This document shows positions 16,481 through 26,043 of a DNA stretch of 64,000 nt, piece after piece. The notes beneath the pieces are model-generated. The model was not told where the DNA came from and searched no databases. It saw only the letters and a program-made list of their open reading frames with translations. A program made the translations under genes and the position numbers. Each line of letters begins with the position of its first letter. Position 1 is the first letter of the stretch. This DNA comes from Rhizorhabdus sp. (lineage in GTDB: Bacteria; Pseudomonadota; Alphaproteobacteria; Sphingomonadales; Sphingomonadaceae): the NCBI RefSeq assembly GCF_018006725.1, contig NZ_JAGMXV010000003.1, positions 1-64,000 of the forward strand, given 5' to 3'.

Positions 16481-17977
16481 ATGTTTCTCTGGAAGAATGC
16501 GGTCGTGCTCTTCGTGCTGCTGGGTGTCGTCACGCTGCCGGCATCGATGCTCGTGCGCGCCCGCTGGGAAAAGGCCTATCTCGTCCGGCTTTTCTTCTGC
16601 GGCATCGTCGCGGTCTGCCTCGCGCTGAGCGCCCTGCCGATGATCGCGACGCAGATCGGTTATCTGCTGTTGCTGACCGCCTGTTTCGATCGACGCCTGC
16701 CGATGGCGGCGACCTATTTGTTCTTTCTGCTGTGGACGCCGGCGGCGGGCTCGCTGCTCGCGGTATCGGGCGCCTACATCGCGCCGATCACGCCCTTCCT
16801 GACTTTCTCGGGAGCTTTGCTGCTGGGCTATCTGCTCCACCCGGAAAGCCATCAGCGGCGAAAGCCGGTGGCGAGCGATCTCGCCGTTCTCGGCTTCACG
16901 CTGGTCTATTGCGTCTGCATGTCGCTGCGGGACACGCCGACCGGCATCGCGCGGACGGTCGTCACCTTCCTTATTCCCTATGTACTGAGCTACCAGATCC
17001 TCTCGCGGGTCAAGATCGGTTCGCCTGAGGTCGTGCTGCGCCTGTTCGTCTTCGCCGCCGCCGCCGCCGGCCTGCTCTGCCTGTTCGAAACGATCCGGCA
17101 CTGGCCGCTCTACGCCGGGGTAATGGGGGTGAAGAACGACATCTGGACGGTCGACGCGCCGCGCATCTGGCTTGAGCGCGGCGGCATCGCCCGGGCTTAT
17201 GGGCCCTTTGCCCATCCGCTGACTGGTGGCGCGATGCTCGGGCTCGCAGCCGTGGCGGCCTGGGGGCTGTCGCGAATTCGCGGTGTTTCGGGGCCGTTGA
17301 CGGTGCTCGGCGGACTGATCCTGCTCGGTCTCGCAGCGACGCTGTCGCGATCTGGAATGGTCGCGGTCGCGGTGGGGCTGATGGTGTTCCAGTTTCTGCG
17401 GGGCCGCTATTGGCTGGCCGTCCTGGTGCCGCTTGCGGGGCTCGTCATCGTCCTGGGTTTGCCGATCCTGGGAGGCGAGGATGCACGCTTCAACGCCGCC
17501 TATCGCATCGGCCTGCTCAGCGGTGTGCCCCGTGCGCTCGGCGGGCATCTCTGGTTCGGCTATCGCGAGGCGGTGGCCCAGGGGCTGCTCGACAGCTTCA
17601 TCCAGGGACAGGGTATCGTCGACCTCGTGAACGCCTATCTGGCGCTCCTCGTCGAGGGCGGGCTCGTCACGGTCATAGCGTTTCTGCTGTTCATCCTTTC
17701 GGCCTTTCCGCACTACCGCGCGATCAAGCGGCTGCAGCCCGATCGCGAGCAACTGATCCTCGCGCAGGTGCTCATCTCCATTCACAGCGCTACGGCGGTC
17801 TCGCTGGCGTTGCTGAGCAGCTGGGTCGCGCCGATGCAGTTGAGCTTCATCATGGTCGCGCTGCTGGTCGCGCTGCGCACCCAGCTGGAGGCCGCCGGCG
17901 CAACGGCCCGCACGCGGCCGCCGCTCGTCGCGGCCGTACCGGACGAGCCGGGCGAAAGGCTGCCTGTCCTGCGATGA
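16481..17977 (+). CDS. O-antigen ligase / polysaccharide polymerase family membrane protein
   Basis: 498 residues with about 11-12 membrane segments. The Wzy_C/WaaL-type region shows a large periplasmic loop around 200-245 and the LAATLSRSGMVAVAVGLMVFQFLRGR segment after it. Such proteins polymerise or ligate polyprenyl-linked glycans at the periplasmic face. A second loop (about 350-385) precedes the last membrane segments. It overlaps the flippase start by 4 bases (ATGA), so the pair forms an operon at the left edge of the exopolysaccharide and exosortase island. Confidence 0.82.
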   Translation: MFLWKNAVVLFVLLGVVTLPASMLVRARWEKAYLVRLFFCGIVAVCLALSALPMIATQIGYLLLLTACFDRRLPMAATYLFFLLWTPAAGSLLAVSGAYIAPITPFLTFSGALLLGYLLHPESHQRRKPVASDLAVLGFTLVYCVCMSLRDTPTGIARTVVTFLIPYVLSYQILSRVKIGSPEVVLRLFVFAAAAAGLLCLFETIRHWPLYAGVMGVKNDIWTVDAPRIWLERGGIARAYGPFAHPLTGGAMLGLAAVAAWGLSRIRGVSGPLTVLGGLILLGLAATLSRSGMVAVAVGLMVFQFLRGRYWLAVLVPLAGLVIVLGLPILGGEDARFNAAYRIGLLSGVPRALGGHLWFGYREAVAQGLLDSFIQGQGIVDLVNAYLALLVEGGLVTVIAFLLFILSAFPHYRAIKRLQPDREQLILAQVLISIHSATAVSLALLSSWVAPMQLSFIMVALLVALRTQLEAAGATARTRPPLVAAVPDEPGERLPVLR

Positions 17978-19356
17978 GCGCCGCCGCCGGAGCCTTGTCC
18001 TGGCGTCCGAAGGCGCTTGCCGCGCGCCTGTTCGGCGGGCCTGGGCGCATGTTGTTCGGCTTTACCGTCGCCACCATGATCCTGCGCCTCGGCGGCAACA
18101 TCGTCCTGACCCGCCTGCTCAGTCCCGAAGCCTTCGGTATCGTCGGGGTCATCACCTCGACCATGATCATCCTGGCGATGCTGTCCGATCTCGGCGTGTT
18201 CGACTTCGTCATCCGTCACGAGCGCGGCGGGGAACGCCGCTTTCTGGACGTGGTCTGGTCGATCCGGCTGGGGCAGGGGGGGCTGCAGGCGGCGGCGATG
18301 CTGGCGGGCGCGTGGCCGATCGCGCTGCTGCTGGGCAAACCCGAACTGGCCTGGCCGATTGCCGCCACGGCACCTCTCTTCCTGATCAATGCGCTCTGCC
18401 CCATGAGCCTGCTGCTTGCCCAGCGCGAGGGGCGGATAAAGGCCAGCTGTTCGGTCGAGCTGGCTGCGCTGGCGGTGCAGGTCGCGTCGAACCTCGCTCT
18501 ATCGCTGCTGATGCCCGATTATCGCGCGTTGATCATCGGCCTCTATGTCAGCGGTATCGCCCGGATGGTCTTCACCGCTGCGATTCTGGGGGGGAGGGTG
18601 CGGGTCGCGTGGGACAGCCGTCTGGCGCGCGAATTTTTCGGCTTCTCCCGCTGGATCATGGCGTCGACGATCGTGACGCTATTGATGACGCAATTCGACA
18701 AGATGCTGTTCGCGCGGCTGTTCACGGTGGCTGATTTCGGCGTCTACATGCTGCCCGCCAATCTGGCAGTCGCATTCCAGCCCTTCGGCCGCAATTATGT
18801 CGAGCGCCATTTCTTCCCGCTGGTCTCGCGGACGTGGCAGGATGCGCCCGACCGGCTGCGATCGATCTTCTACGCGGCGCGTCGGCGACACTATCTGGTG
18901 CTGTTCGCCGGGATCGGTTTCGGCATCGGCATCGCACCTGCGCTGTTCCGTGTCTTGTTCGACCATCGTTACGAATATGGCTGGATCTATCTGAGCGTGC
19001 TGCTGCTGCGCATCGCCTTCGATCTCGATTCCTTCACCAATCTCCAGACGATGCTCGCCATCGGTCATGCGCGGGTGATGTTCTACGCCAATCTGCTGAG
19101 GCTCGCGGTGTTCCTGCTGCTGGTCGCCGTGACCTTCGGTCCGCTCGGGCCGATTGCGTTGCCGCTCGCGTTGGCGGGTGGCGAGCTGGCTGGGTTGCTC
19201 TACACTCTGCCGCTGATTGCGCGACACGGACTGTTCGATGCGCGCGACCATGCGCTCTACTATGCGGCCTTGTTGCTTGCTGCCCTGGCCGGCGCCGCGA
19301 TCAGTTGGGTCGCTGCGCCACAGGTAATCGAGGCAGGACTGCCATTGACCGGCTGA
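17974..19356 (+). CDS. Oligosaccharide flippase (Wzx/MOP family)
   Basis: 460 residues with about 12-14 hydrophobic segments. The start (residues about 27-50: MLFGFTVATMILRLGGNIVLTR) matches the polysaccharide-synthase/Wzx opening, and LTRLLSPEAFGIVGVI follows. MOP flippases move polyprenyl-pyrophosphate-linked repeat units across the inner membrane. ATG 17974 overlaps the stop of the preceding ligase gene. It converges on a glycosyltransferase gene 4 bases downstream. Confidence 0.88.
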   Translation: MSAAAGALSWRPKALAARLFGGPGRMLFGFTVATMILRLGGNIVLTRLLSPEAFGIVGVITSTMIILAMLSDLGVFDFVIRHERGGERRFLDVVWSIRLGQGGLQAAAMLAGAWPIALLLGKPELAWPIAATAPLFLINALCPMSLLLAQREGRIKASCSVELAALAVQVASNLALSLLMPDYRALIIGLYVSGIARMVFTAAILGGRVRVAWDSRLAREFFGFSRWIMASTIVTLLMTQFDKMLFARLFTVADFGVYMLPANLAVAFQPFGRNYVERHFFPLVSRTWQDAPDRLRSIFYAARRRHYLVLFAGIGFGIGIAPALFRVLFDHRYEYGWIYLSVLLLRIAFDLDSFTNLQTMLAIGHARVMFYANLLRLAVFLLLVAVTFGPLGPIALPLALAGGELAGLLYTLPLIARHGLFDARDHALYYAALLLAALAGAAISWVAAPQVIEAGLPLTG

Positions 19357-19360
19357 GCGA

Positions 19361-20512
19361 TCAGTCGCGCGGCGTGCGCTTCCACATCCGTTCGGGTTTG
19401 CGGATCGCACCGAGATAGAGGGGCAGTTTCCACAGCATATAGACCGGCGCGAGCAACAGCTGCCGGGCACTGGCCTGCGCGCGGCCGAAGCGCCACCAGC
19501 CGAGCAGCACCAGTCCTGCCGTGACCGTCAGCAGGGCAACCAACATCATTGCGGCCGAGCCCGAGGCCCCGAGCGCGATCAGCGCTCCGGACGCCAGCAG
19601 GCTGGCGGTGCAGAGCATTCCGAGCAGAGCCAGCGGCGGCACGCACAGATGGAGGCCCAGCCACAGAAGATGCGCTTCGCCCGACAGCAGCAGCTGGGGA
19701 GCCTGGCGGATGGCGCTACGCAGGAAACCCTGCTCCCAGCGGCTGCGCTGGCCGAGAGTGGCGGAACGCGTCGCAGGATCCGACCATGTCGTCACCTGCG
19801 GCAGGAAAGCAGGTGCCATGCCGAGCTGGGAGAGGGCTATGCCCATGCCGAGATCTTCGGCGATGTCGTCGGTGTCCAGCGGGGCAGCATCGAAGCAGCG
19901 CCAGGGAAAGGCCATGCCCGAACCGGTCAGCAGGGCCGGCGCCCCGATCCGCGCCAGCCCGCGCTGGCGGATCAGATTGCGTAGCAGCAAGGCAAAGCCG
20001 GAGACGGCCACCAGCGGTCCGCGATCGGGGATGGGCCGAAACAGATAGGCCGACTGGACCGGGCGATTGAGCGCGGCGGCCGTCCCGGCGAGTCGCGCCA
20101 GGCCGTTTCCCTCTACCGCGCAGTCTGCGTCGAGCACCGCCACGATCGCCGGGGGCGCTGCACGCAGGTGCCGGCGGGCGAAGCCCAGTGCATGGCCTTT
20201 GCCGCGATGGGTCGGATCATGCCGTTCGATTACCTCGGCCCCCGCCGCGCGGGCGATCTCGGCCGTCCTGTCGGAGCAATTGTCGGCGACGACGAGGAAG
20301 GAGCTTCCGGCTGGCGCGGATGCGCGAGCCGCTTCGATGCAGCGCGCGATTCCGGCTTCCTCGTCATGTGCCGGTATCAGGATGGTGATGTCGGCCGGCT
20401 TCGTCGACGGCTGCGCCCTGGGGCGTAGTTGCGCCGCACTCAGTTCGATCGAGAGGACAGCCAGCGCGAGCATCGCGGGCAGTACGACCAGCCAGGCGAG
20501 AGCGTCGATCAT
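19361..20512 (-). CDS. Family 2 glycosyltransferase, membrane-bound
   Basis: 383 residues. One N-terminal membrane segment (3-25) is followed by a GT2 domain: ITILIPAHDEEAGI, a DxD site in VAVLDADCAV, a second acidic site near DTDDIAEDLG, and a QRSRWEQGF motif (QxxRW) typical of processive membrane GT2 enzymes. Three or four membrane segments close the protein. It probably adds sugars to a lipid-linked glycan on the cytoplasmic side. It starts inside the end of the next gene upstream (4-base overlap), so the two glycosyltransferases are co-expressed. Confidence 0.85.
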   Translation of the reverse strand: MIDALAWLVVLPAMLALAVLSIELSAAQLRPRAQPSTKPADITILIPAHDEEAGIARCIEAARASAPAGSSFLVVADNCSDRTAEIARAAGAEVIERHDPTHRGKGHALGFARRHLRAAPPAIVAVLDADCAVEGNGLARLAGTAAALNRPVQSAYLFRPIPDRGPLVAVSGFALLLRNLIRQRGLARIGAPALLTGSGMAFPWRCFDAAPLDTDDIAEDLGMGIALSQLGMAPAFLPQVTTWSDPATRSATLGQRSRWEQGFLRSAIRQAPQLLLSGEAHLLWLGLHLCVPPLALLGMLCTASLLASGALIALGASGSAAMMLVALLTVTAGLVLLGWWRFGRAQASARQLLLAPVYMLWKLPLYLGAIRKPERMWKRTPRD

Positions 20513-21513
20513 GACCTCTTATACTCGATGAGGGTCGGCGCGCGGTCGCGGCGGCGGTTACGCCAGTAGGACAACAGGCCGACCATCTCGGCATATTTCC
20601 CGAGCATCAGAAACAGCGCGAAGGGCACGCCGCGCCGGACGCCGTGTCGCAGCGCCTCGCGGACGGCGATCCGCGCGAGGTTCAGGACCAGCAAGGCGAA
20701 GACCAGTATGGTACCGAGAATGGCGCGTGGGTCGAGCAGCATCGCCACGAGGAGGCTCGCCACCGCGGCCAGCGGCAGCAGTCCTGCCCAGAATAATATC
20801 CGCGCTCTGCTCCGGCCGTAATCGTGCAGGCTCGAGCCGGGATGGCGATCGACGAGTTCGGCGAAGGCGTGGCCTGCGCGCATCGTCCGGCGCCACCACT
20901 GGCGGAACCGAACCATGTCGCCGTCGTGGATCGCCATCGGCGCATCGATGCATTCGATCCGCCAGCCGGCCATGCGCAGGCGCAGCGCGAAGTCGGGGTC
21001 CTCCCCGGCGATCATGTCGTCCTGATATCCGCCGGCATTGCGGATCGCTTCGACGCGCAACAGCACGCTGCCGCCGAACACCGCCGCCGGCCCGGCGGGG
21101 ACGGCCCATTCGCGGTCGAACATCCACCCATAGATGCTGGCGTCCGGCGCTCGCTCCCGCAGCCGCCCGAACAGCGCGCCCAGTTCAGGCTCGCGGTCCA
21201 GCCGGTCCGTGGCGATCGCGATCCAGCCGGGCTCGAGGGCGGAGTCCCCGTCGAGCATCTGAAGATATCGGATCGAGGGGTCGGCCAGCAGCAGATCGAT
21301 GCCCGCATTGCGTCCCCGCGCGGCGGAAAAACCGCGCTCGGGCGAAAGTTCGATCACGGGAACACCCATCCGTCTCGCCGCCTCGACGCTGCTGTCGGCC
21401 GATCCGGAATCGACATAGACGCTGCGCCACCCTTGCGTCGAAGCGAGGCTGCGCAGCAAGCGGGCCCCTTCGTTTCGGCCGATCACCACGATCGCGACGT
21501 CGGTCCGAACCAT
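20509..21513 (-). CDS. Family 2 glycosyltransferase
   Basis: 334 residues: VAIVVIGRNEGARLLRSL at the N-terminus, DxD-like site in LQMLDGDSALEPGW, acceptor-site EDPDFALRLR, then RRTMRAGHAF and two C-terminal membrane segments (about 245-285). Soluble catalytic part with a membrane-anchoring tail. It is the first gene of the two-gene minus-strand unit, and diverges from the PrsT-like gene across about 70 bases that must hold both promoters. Confidence 0.85.
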   Translation of the reverse strand: MVRTDVAIVVIGRNEGARLLRSLASTQGWRSVYVDSGSADSSVEAARRMGVPVIELSPERGFSAARGRNAGIDLLLADPSIRYLQMLDGDSALEPGWIAIATDRLDREPELGALFGRLRERAPDASIYGWMFDREWAVPAGPAAVFGGSVLLRVEAIRNAGGYQDDMIAGEDPDFALRLRMAGWRIECIDAPMAIHDGDMVRFRQWWRRTMRAGHAFAELVDRHPGSSLHDYGRSRARILFWAGLLPLAAVASLLVAMLLDPRAILGTILVFALLVLNLARIAVREALRHGVRRGVPFALFLMLGKYAEMVGLLSYWRNRRRDRAPTLIEYKRS

Positions 21514-21587
21514 AGTTTACGCTTTGCCCTATTGATCGCTACGGGTTGCCGGTCTGTAATCGGTGCGAAAGGGATGGCTGGCAAGAG

Positions 21588-23231
21588 ATGGCTTTCGGGA
21601 CGGCTCGCATCTTTGCGGCAGCCATGCTGCTGCCGATGACGCTCGTCGCCTGCGGTTCGGCCGAGGAGAAGGCCTCGAAAGCGGCAACCCGCTTCGACAT
21701 CTATTATGCCCGGCGCGACCTTTATTCGGCGCGGGTCGAGATCAACCGGGTTCTGGCGGCGCAGGACGATGTGCCCGAATATTGGGCCCGGCTGGCACGG
21801 CTCGAACTGGCCGACGGCCGCCTGCTTCAGGCTTATGACGCCTATAATCGGGTGGTCGAACTCGACCCCGAAAACAGTGAGGCGATCCAGACCATGGCCG
21901 AGCTGTCCTATTCGGGAGGCTCCTATGACGATGCCGAGCGGCTGGCCGACAAGATTTTGGAGAAACAGCCCCGCTCGCTGCGCATGCAGCTGGTCAAGGG
22001 GTCGGTCGCGGTCGAGCGTCGGGAGATCGACAAGGCCAAGACCATCGCAAAGGCCATGCTGGAAATCGATCCGACCAATGAGGGGGCGACCCTGTTGCTG
22101 GCCCGGACGATCAACCTGGGCGGCGATCGGGAGCAGGCGATCCGCATCGTCGAACAATCGGTCGCGAAGGACGGCGAGTCCGTTCCGAAGCTGCTGGCGC
22201 TGCTCGATCTGCATTCGGGCAATGCCGATTTTCCAGCGACGGCGCGGACCTTTGCACGGCTGTTCACGCTGATGCCCGACAACGCCGATCTCCGGATCGA
22301 ATATGCCCGGCTTCTGTACGAAAAGGGGCGCCCCGATCGTGCGCTGGGGATGCTCGCTCGGCTGATCCGCCGCCATCCCGGCGACCAGGAACTCCAGCAG
22401 CGGATCGTCGACATGTGGACCGAGGTCGGCGCCGACAAGGTCGATATCGACTTGCTGGGACGGTTCGTCGCGCGCAGCGGAGATCGCCCGCTCAAGATGG
22501 CGCTCGCCCATCTGCTTCTCGACCGGCAGCGTTATGCCGAGGCGGAGCGGCTCCTGCGGCCCTTTGTCGATAGCGAAACGATCAGCGCGCCCAATGTCGA
22601 GGCGGACGTCCTCTATGCGGGCGCGCTAAGCGGGCTGGGGCGCGGTGGCGAAGCGCGGACGATGGTCGACCGGATATTGCGGTTCGATGAGAATAATCCC
22701 CGAGCGCTGCTGATGCGGGTGCAGGTTTCGACGCGGACAGGCGATCTGTCGCGGGCGTTGAAGGATGCACAGGTGCTGGTGCGGGACAATCCGAAGATTG
22801 CAGAGGCGCGTGTGGCGCTGGCCGATATCCAGGCCCGGCGGGGCGAGCCGGTCCTCGCCGACAACAGCTATGCCAGCGCGATGAGAGATCTTGCCGATGA
22901 CCCTGAAATGCTGAAGGCCTATGTTGGCTATCTGCGAGGCAAGGGGCGGGACCGGGTGGCGCTCGATGCGACAAAGCGCTTCACCCGCGATAATCCCAGG
23001 TCGTCCAATGGCTGGCGGCAGCGCGCGGAGCTTTGCCTCGATCTGCGCGACGGCGAATGTGTCGACGAAGCGCTGGACGCTCTCGAGCAGCTTCCCGGAG
23101 GACAGAAAATCCGCGCCGGCCTGTTGCCGCGCCGTGCAGCGCTCGGTTCGTCCCAAAACGGTGGGGCATCGGCGGTTATTGCCGCTGTTCGGACCTCCCG
23201 GTCCTGTGGCAAAGGCGTTGCGACATGCTGA
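21588..23231 (+). CDS. TPR-repeat lipoprotein of the exosortase/EPS type (PrsT-like)
   Basis: 547 residues from the ATG at 21588, which puts a clean lipoprotein signal peptide at the N-terminus with lipobox LVAC (Cys22). The rest is a chain of tetratricopeptide-like helical pairs (for example AYDAYNRVVELDPENSEAI). PrsT-type TPR lipoproteins accompany exosortase/EPS loci and are thought to be outer-membrane or periplasmic scaffolds for polymer assembly. The end overlaps the sugar-transferase start by 7 bases, so translation is coupled. The longer frame from 21546 would bury the signal peptide. Confidence 0.78.
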   Translation: MAFGTARIFAAAMLLPMTLVACGSAEEKASKAATRFDIYYARRDLYSARVEINRVLAAQDDVPEYWARLARLELADGRLLQAYDAYNRVVELDPENSEAIQTMAELSYSGGSYDDAERLADKILEKQPRSLRMQLVKGSVAVERREIDKAKTIAKAMLEIDPTNEGATLLLARTINLGGDREQAIRIVEQSVAKDGESVPKLLALLDLHSGNADFPATARTFARLFTLMPDNADLRIEYARLLYEKGRPDRALGMLARLIRRHPGDQELQQRIVDMWTEVGADKVDIDLLGRFVARSGDRPLKMALAHLLLDRQRYAEAERLLRPFVDSETISAPNVEADVLYAGALSGLGRGGEARTMVDRILRFDENNPRALLMRVQVSTRTGDLSRALKDAQVLVRDNPKIAEARVALADIQARRGEPVLADNSYASAMRDLADDPEMLKAYVGYLRGKGRDRVALDATKRFTRDNPRSSNGWRQRAELCLDLRDGECVDEALDALEQLPGGQKIRAGLLPRRAALGSSQNGGASAVIAAVRTSRSCGKGVATC

Positions 23232-24691
23232 CCATGGTTACCAGCGAGTCGGACGGTGCGGTTCCGACCTCGCGCAAATATCGCTTCACGTCCAACGTGA
23301 TCGCCACGATCATCCTCGTGGTCGACCTGCTGTGCCTGATCGCGGGCGCGCTGGCGACGCCGCTGGTCTATGAAGCGTTGCTCGGGCCGCAATATTTCTT
23401 TGAACGGCACCTCAACGTCGCCGTGATCGTCTCGGTCAACTTCTTCCTGATCCGGCTGTCCCGCAACAGCTATGCCCACCCGATGGGACGCGGTGGCGAC
23501 AGCGATCAGGCGGTCGCCTTCGAATTCCTCCTCGCGGTGCTGCTCGTCTATGCGACGATCTGGCAGATCGGACAGGCCAAGCCTTTCTCGACCGGGCTGG
23601 CGCTCGTCTACCTGACGCTGACGCCCGCACTCCTGTTCGTCAGCCGGTTCCTCGTCCGCAAGCTCGTCTGGCACCTCGTCCAGGCCGGCTATATCGGCCA
23701 GCGGATCGTGATCTACGGTGCCGAACAGGCAAGCTGCGACCGCGTCCTGCGGCTGATCGACCTCGAACGGCTTCCTTATGTGTCGGTCGTCGGCGTCGCT
23801 GACGATCGCTCGACCCGCATCATGAGCGCGGCACCCTGGTCGGTGCCCTTTCTGGGTGGTCTCGACGCTCTGGTCACCCGGATCGCCAAAGGCGACGTGG
23901 ACATGGTGATCGTCGCCCTGCCGATGGTCAGTCAGGCCCGGCTCGACCAGATCACCGAGCGTTTGCAGCAGGTCTCGGTCGACATCTGCCTGATGCCGCG
24001 CGAGGCGCTCGACCTTTCGCAGCAATATACGATGCGATTCATCGGGTCGGTGCCGCTCTTCGCGCTGTGGCAGCGGCCGATCCGTGACTTCCACCGCATC
24101 ATCAAGGCGGTGGAGGATCGTGTGCTCGCCTTTGTCGGCTTGATCCTGCTGTCGCCGCTGCTGCTGCTCACCGCGCTGGCGATCAAGCTCACCAGTCCGG
24201 GGCCGGTGCTGTTCCGACAGGAACGCTTCGGCTTCAACAACGTGCGGATCAAGGTGCTGAAATTCCGTTCGATGTATGTAGAGCGGCAGGATGAGAGCGG
24301 CGCCGCGCGGACCGTGAAGAGGGACGATCGCGTCACCCCGGTCGGGCGCATCATCCGCCGCCTGTCGATTGATGAACTGCCCCAGCTGTTCAACGTGCTG
24401 ACGGGCGAGATGTCGATCGTCGGCCCGCGGCCGCATGCGACCGAGATGAAGGTCGGCGATACATATTATTTCGATGCGGTGCGTGGCTATGCGGCCCGTC
24501 ACCGGGTGAAGCCCGGTATCACCGGCCTGGCGCAGGTCAGGGGCCTGCGGGGCGAGATTGCGACGATCGAGCGGGCCAAGCGCCGCGTCGAATATGACAG
24601 ATATTATATCGAGAACTGGTCTTTCCTGCTCGACCTGCGGATCATACTCGAGACGGTATGGCGCATCATCTGGGACCGAAACGCCTATTGA
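23225..24691 (+). CDS. Undecaprenyl-phosphate sugar transferase for exopolysaccharide initiation
   Basis: 488 residues. Four or five N-terminal membrane segments are followed by a CoA-binding-like middle domain (QRIVIYGAEQA), then a fifth membrane helix (about 300-320) and the C-terminal bacterial sugar transferase domain: PGPVLFRQERFGFNN, LKFRSMYV, RRLSIDELPQLFNVL, GEMSIVGPRP, KPGITGLAQV. This is the WcaJ/PssY class that loads hexose-1-phosphate onto undecaprenyl phosphate, the first step of polymer synthesis. AAAGG lies upstream of the ATG; a second ATG is at 23234. Confidence 0.9.
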   Translation: MLTMVTSESDGAVPTSRKYRFTSNVIATIILVVDLLCLIAGALATPLVYEALLGPQYFFERHLNVAVIVSVNFFLIRLSRNSYAHPMGRGGDSDQAVAFEFLLAVLLVYATIWQIGQAKPFSTGLALVYLTLTPALLFVSRFLVRKLVWHLVQAGYIGQRIVIYGAEQASCDRVLRLIDLERLPYVSVVGVADDRSTRIMSAAPWSVPFLGGLDALVTRIAKGDVDMVIVALPMVSQARLDQITERLQQVSVDICLMPREALDLSQQYTMRFIGSVPLFALWQRPIRDFHRIIKAVEDRVLAFVGLILLSPLLLLTALAIKLTSPGPVLFRQERFGFNNVRIKVLKFRSMYVERQDESGAARTVKRDDRVTPVGRIIRRLSIDELPQLFNVLTGEMSIVGPRPHATEMKVGDTYYFDAVRGYAARHRVKPGITGLAQVRGLRGEIATIERAKRRVEYDRYYIENWSFLLDLRIILETVWRIIWDRNAY

Positions 24692-24727
24692 GCGGGTTCA
24701 GCCTGGAGCCCTCGCATGACAGGAGAT

Positions 24728-24768
24728 GAAAAAGGGCCACCCCGATCGTGCGGGATGGCCCTTGTTTT
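24728..24768. terminator. Strong bidirectional intrinsic terminator
   Basis: AAGGGCCAcCCCG (24732-24744), loop ATCGTG, CGGGaTGGCCCTT (24751-24763): a 12-13 pair stem with one mismatch, followed by GTTTT on the plus strand and TTTTTCATC on the minus strand. It serves both the sugar-transferase gene and the convergent EpsD-like gene. Confidence 0.85.
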
Positions 24769-24791
24769 CTGCGGCCCGTGAAGCGGAGTGC

Positions 24792-25655
24792 TTACTTCTT
24801 TTCGGCGGCCTTCGCCTGCGAAGCCTTGATCGCCGATTTGTCGGGTTCGTAGCCCGGCTGATACTGGATTTCAGCGCCGGTGCGCGCACGCGCGACCTGC
24901 GCCTTGCTCTCCGCAACCAGGGCCTTGCGACGGACCACTTCGGCTGCTGCCAGACGCGCGACGTTGCCGGGGGTCGGCGTGCTGTCGCGGCCAACGATCA
25001 CGCTGGCGACATATTGCCCGTTCGAGGGGAGGACGAAGGGTTCACCCGGCGGCAGCTTGTCGATGATCTTGACCATCTGCGGGTCGAGCCGGCCGGTGTC
25101 GATCACGCCCTTGCCGCGCGACATGGCGAGGCCGAGCTTTTGCACGCCTGCCGCCACATCGTCGAGCGAATGAGCGTCGCGCAGCATCAGCAACTGCTTG
25201 GGATCCTTGGGGGCTGCGAACTGGATCTGGTCGAGCAGCAGGCGCTGACGACCGGAGAACTGGCTGGGATTGTCGGCGATATATTGGGTGATGTCACGAT
25301 CGTCGGGCATCGGGACAGTTGCGGCGATCTTCTGGCCGAGGAGGCTGACGAGCAGATTCTCCTCGAGGCGGCGCTGCTGCGCGACGAATTCGGGGGTCTT
25401 GTCGAGGCCCTGCTCGCGCGCCTTCTGCACGATCAGCTTGCGATCGATCAGGCGCTGCAGCACCTCCTTGCGGATCTTGGCGCGGTCGGCATTGTCCGGA
25501 ATGCGGGCGCCCTGCAGTTCCGCATTGAGCTCCTGCATCGAGATTTCCTCGCCGTTGACGATGGCGAGGATCTGGCCCTTGGGCTCTTTATGGCAGCCGG
25601 TAAGCAGCAATCCTGCTGCGACCGCGCCGCTCAAGAGGGCAGCCTTCACTTTCAC
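24792..25655 (-). CDS. epsD: EpsD-family peptidyl-prolyl cis-trans isomerase lipoprotein
   Basis: 287 residues. The lipobox LLTGC puts the lipidated Cys at 21. A SurA-N-like region (about 28-110, VNGEEISMQELNAEL then RKEVLQRLIDRKLIVQ) is followed by a parvulin-like PPIase region with the PGEPFVLPSNGQYVASVIVG segment, and a charged Ala/Lys tail. EpsD-type isomerases are standard members of exosortase/EPS loci and probably assist folding of exported components. It stands alone on the minus strand between two plus-strand genes. Confidence 0.83.
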   Translation of the reverse strand: MKVKAALLSGAVAAGLLLTGCHKEPKGQILAIVNGEEISMQELNAELQGARIPDNADRAKIRKEVLQRLIDRKLIVQKAREQGLDKTPEFVAQQRRLEENLLVSLLGQKIAATVPMPDDRDITQYIADNPSQFSGRQRLLLDQIQFAAPKDPKQLLMLRDAHSLDDVAAGVQKLGLAMSRGKGVIDTGRLDPQMVKIIDKLPPGEPFVLPSNGQYVASVIVGRDSTPTPGNVARLAAAEVVRRKALVAESKAQVARARTGAEIQYQPGYEPDKSAIKASQAKAAEKK

Positions 25656-25764
25656 TTCTCTTCCCCCGACGCCTGTTTGACAGTCCCGAATGAAAGGGTG
25701 CTACATGATTGCGTAGGGCGCCGACAAGTCGATATGGCGCCAAAATGGCGCGGAGGGCCTTGCG

Positions 25765-26034
25765 TTGGAAACAGTTTACGATTGGCTGACCGTGGCGATC
25801 TTTGCCGGGCTCGTCGTGCTCTTCCTGCAACGCTCGGTCGGCGACCGGCCGCCGCGGGATTCGATGTTCCAATATCTTGCTGCGTCGGCTGGTTGTGCGG
25901 TCGCCAATTATTTCGGGAACGAAGCGGTGGCGGGTCGGGGTCTGGTCTATCACCTGCTGGCGAGCGCGGTGATCCTCGCGACGCTCGTCTATATTCACCT
26001 CGCGCTGCGTCCGCTCGACAAGCCGGTCGACTAG
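25765..26034 (+). CDS. Small membrane protein, XrtV sorting-system accessory type
   Basis: 89 residues starting at TTG 25765, fixed by GGAGGG at 25752-25757, seven bases upstream; no in-frame ATG exists. Three hydrophobic segments (about 6-22, 37-52, 62-80) around a conserved-looking FLQRSVGDRPPRDSMFQYL loop. Proteins of this size and sequence style sit beside the V-type exosortase in sphingomonads; I recognise it from that context and have no motif that proves function. It converges on epsI with only 9 bases between stops. Confidence 0.7.
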   Translation: METVYDWLTVAIFAGLVVLFLQRSVGDRPPRDSMFQYLAASAGCAVANYFGNEAVAGRGLVYHLLASAVILATLVYIHLALRPLDKPVD

Positions 26035-26043
26035 CTTCGTCGA

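Noticed and set aside
16331..17785. Long N-terminal extension of the NifU-like frame antisense to the ligase gene
   Set aside because: It is a shadow of the ligase gene; NifU similarity begins at 16330.
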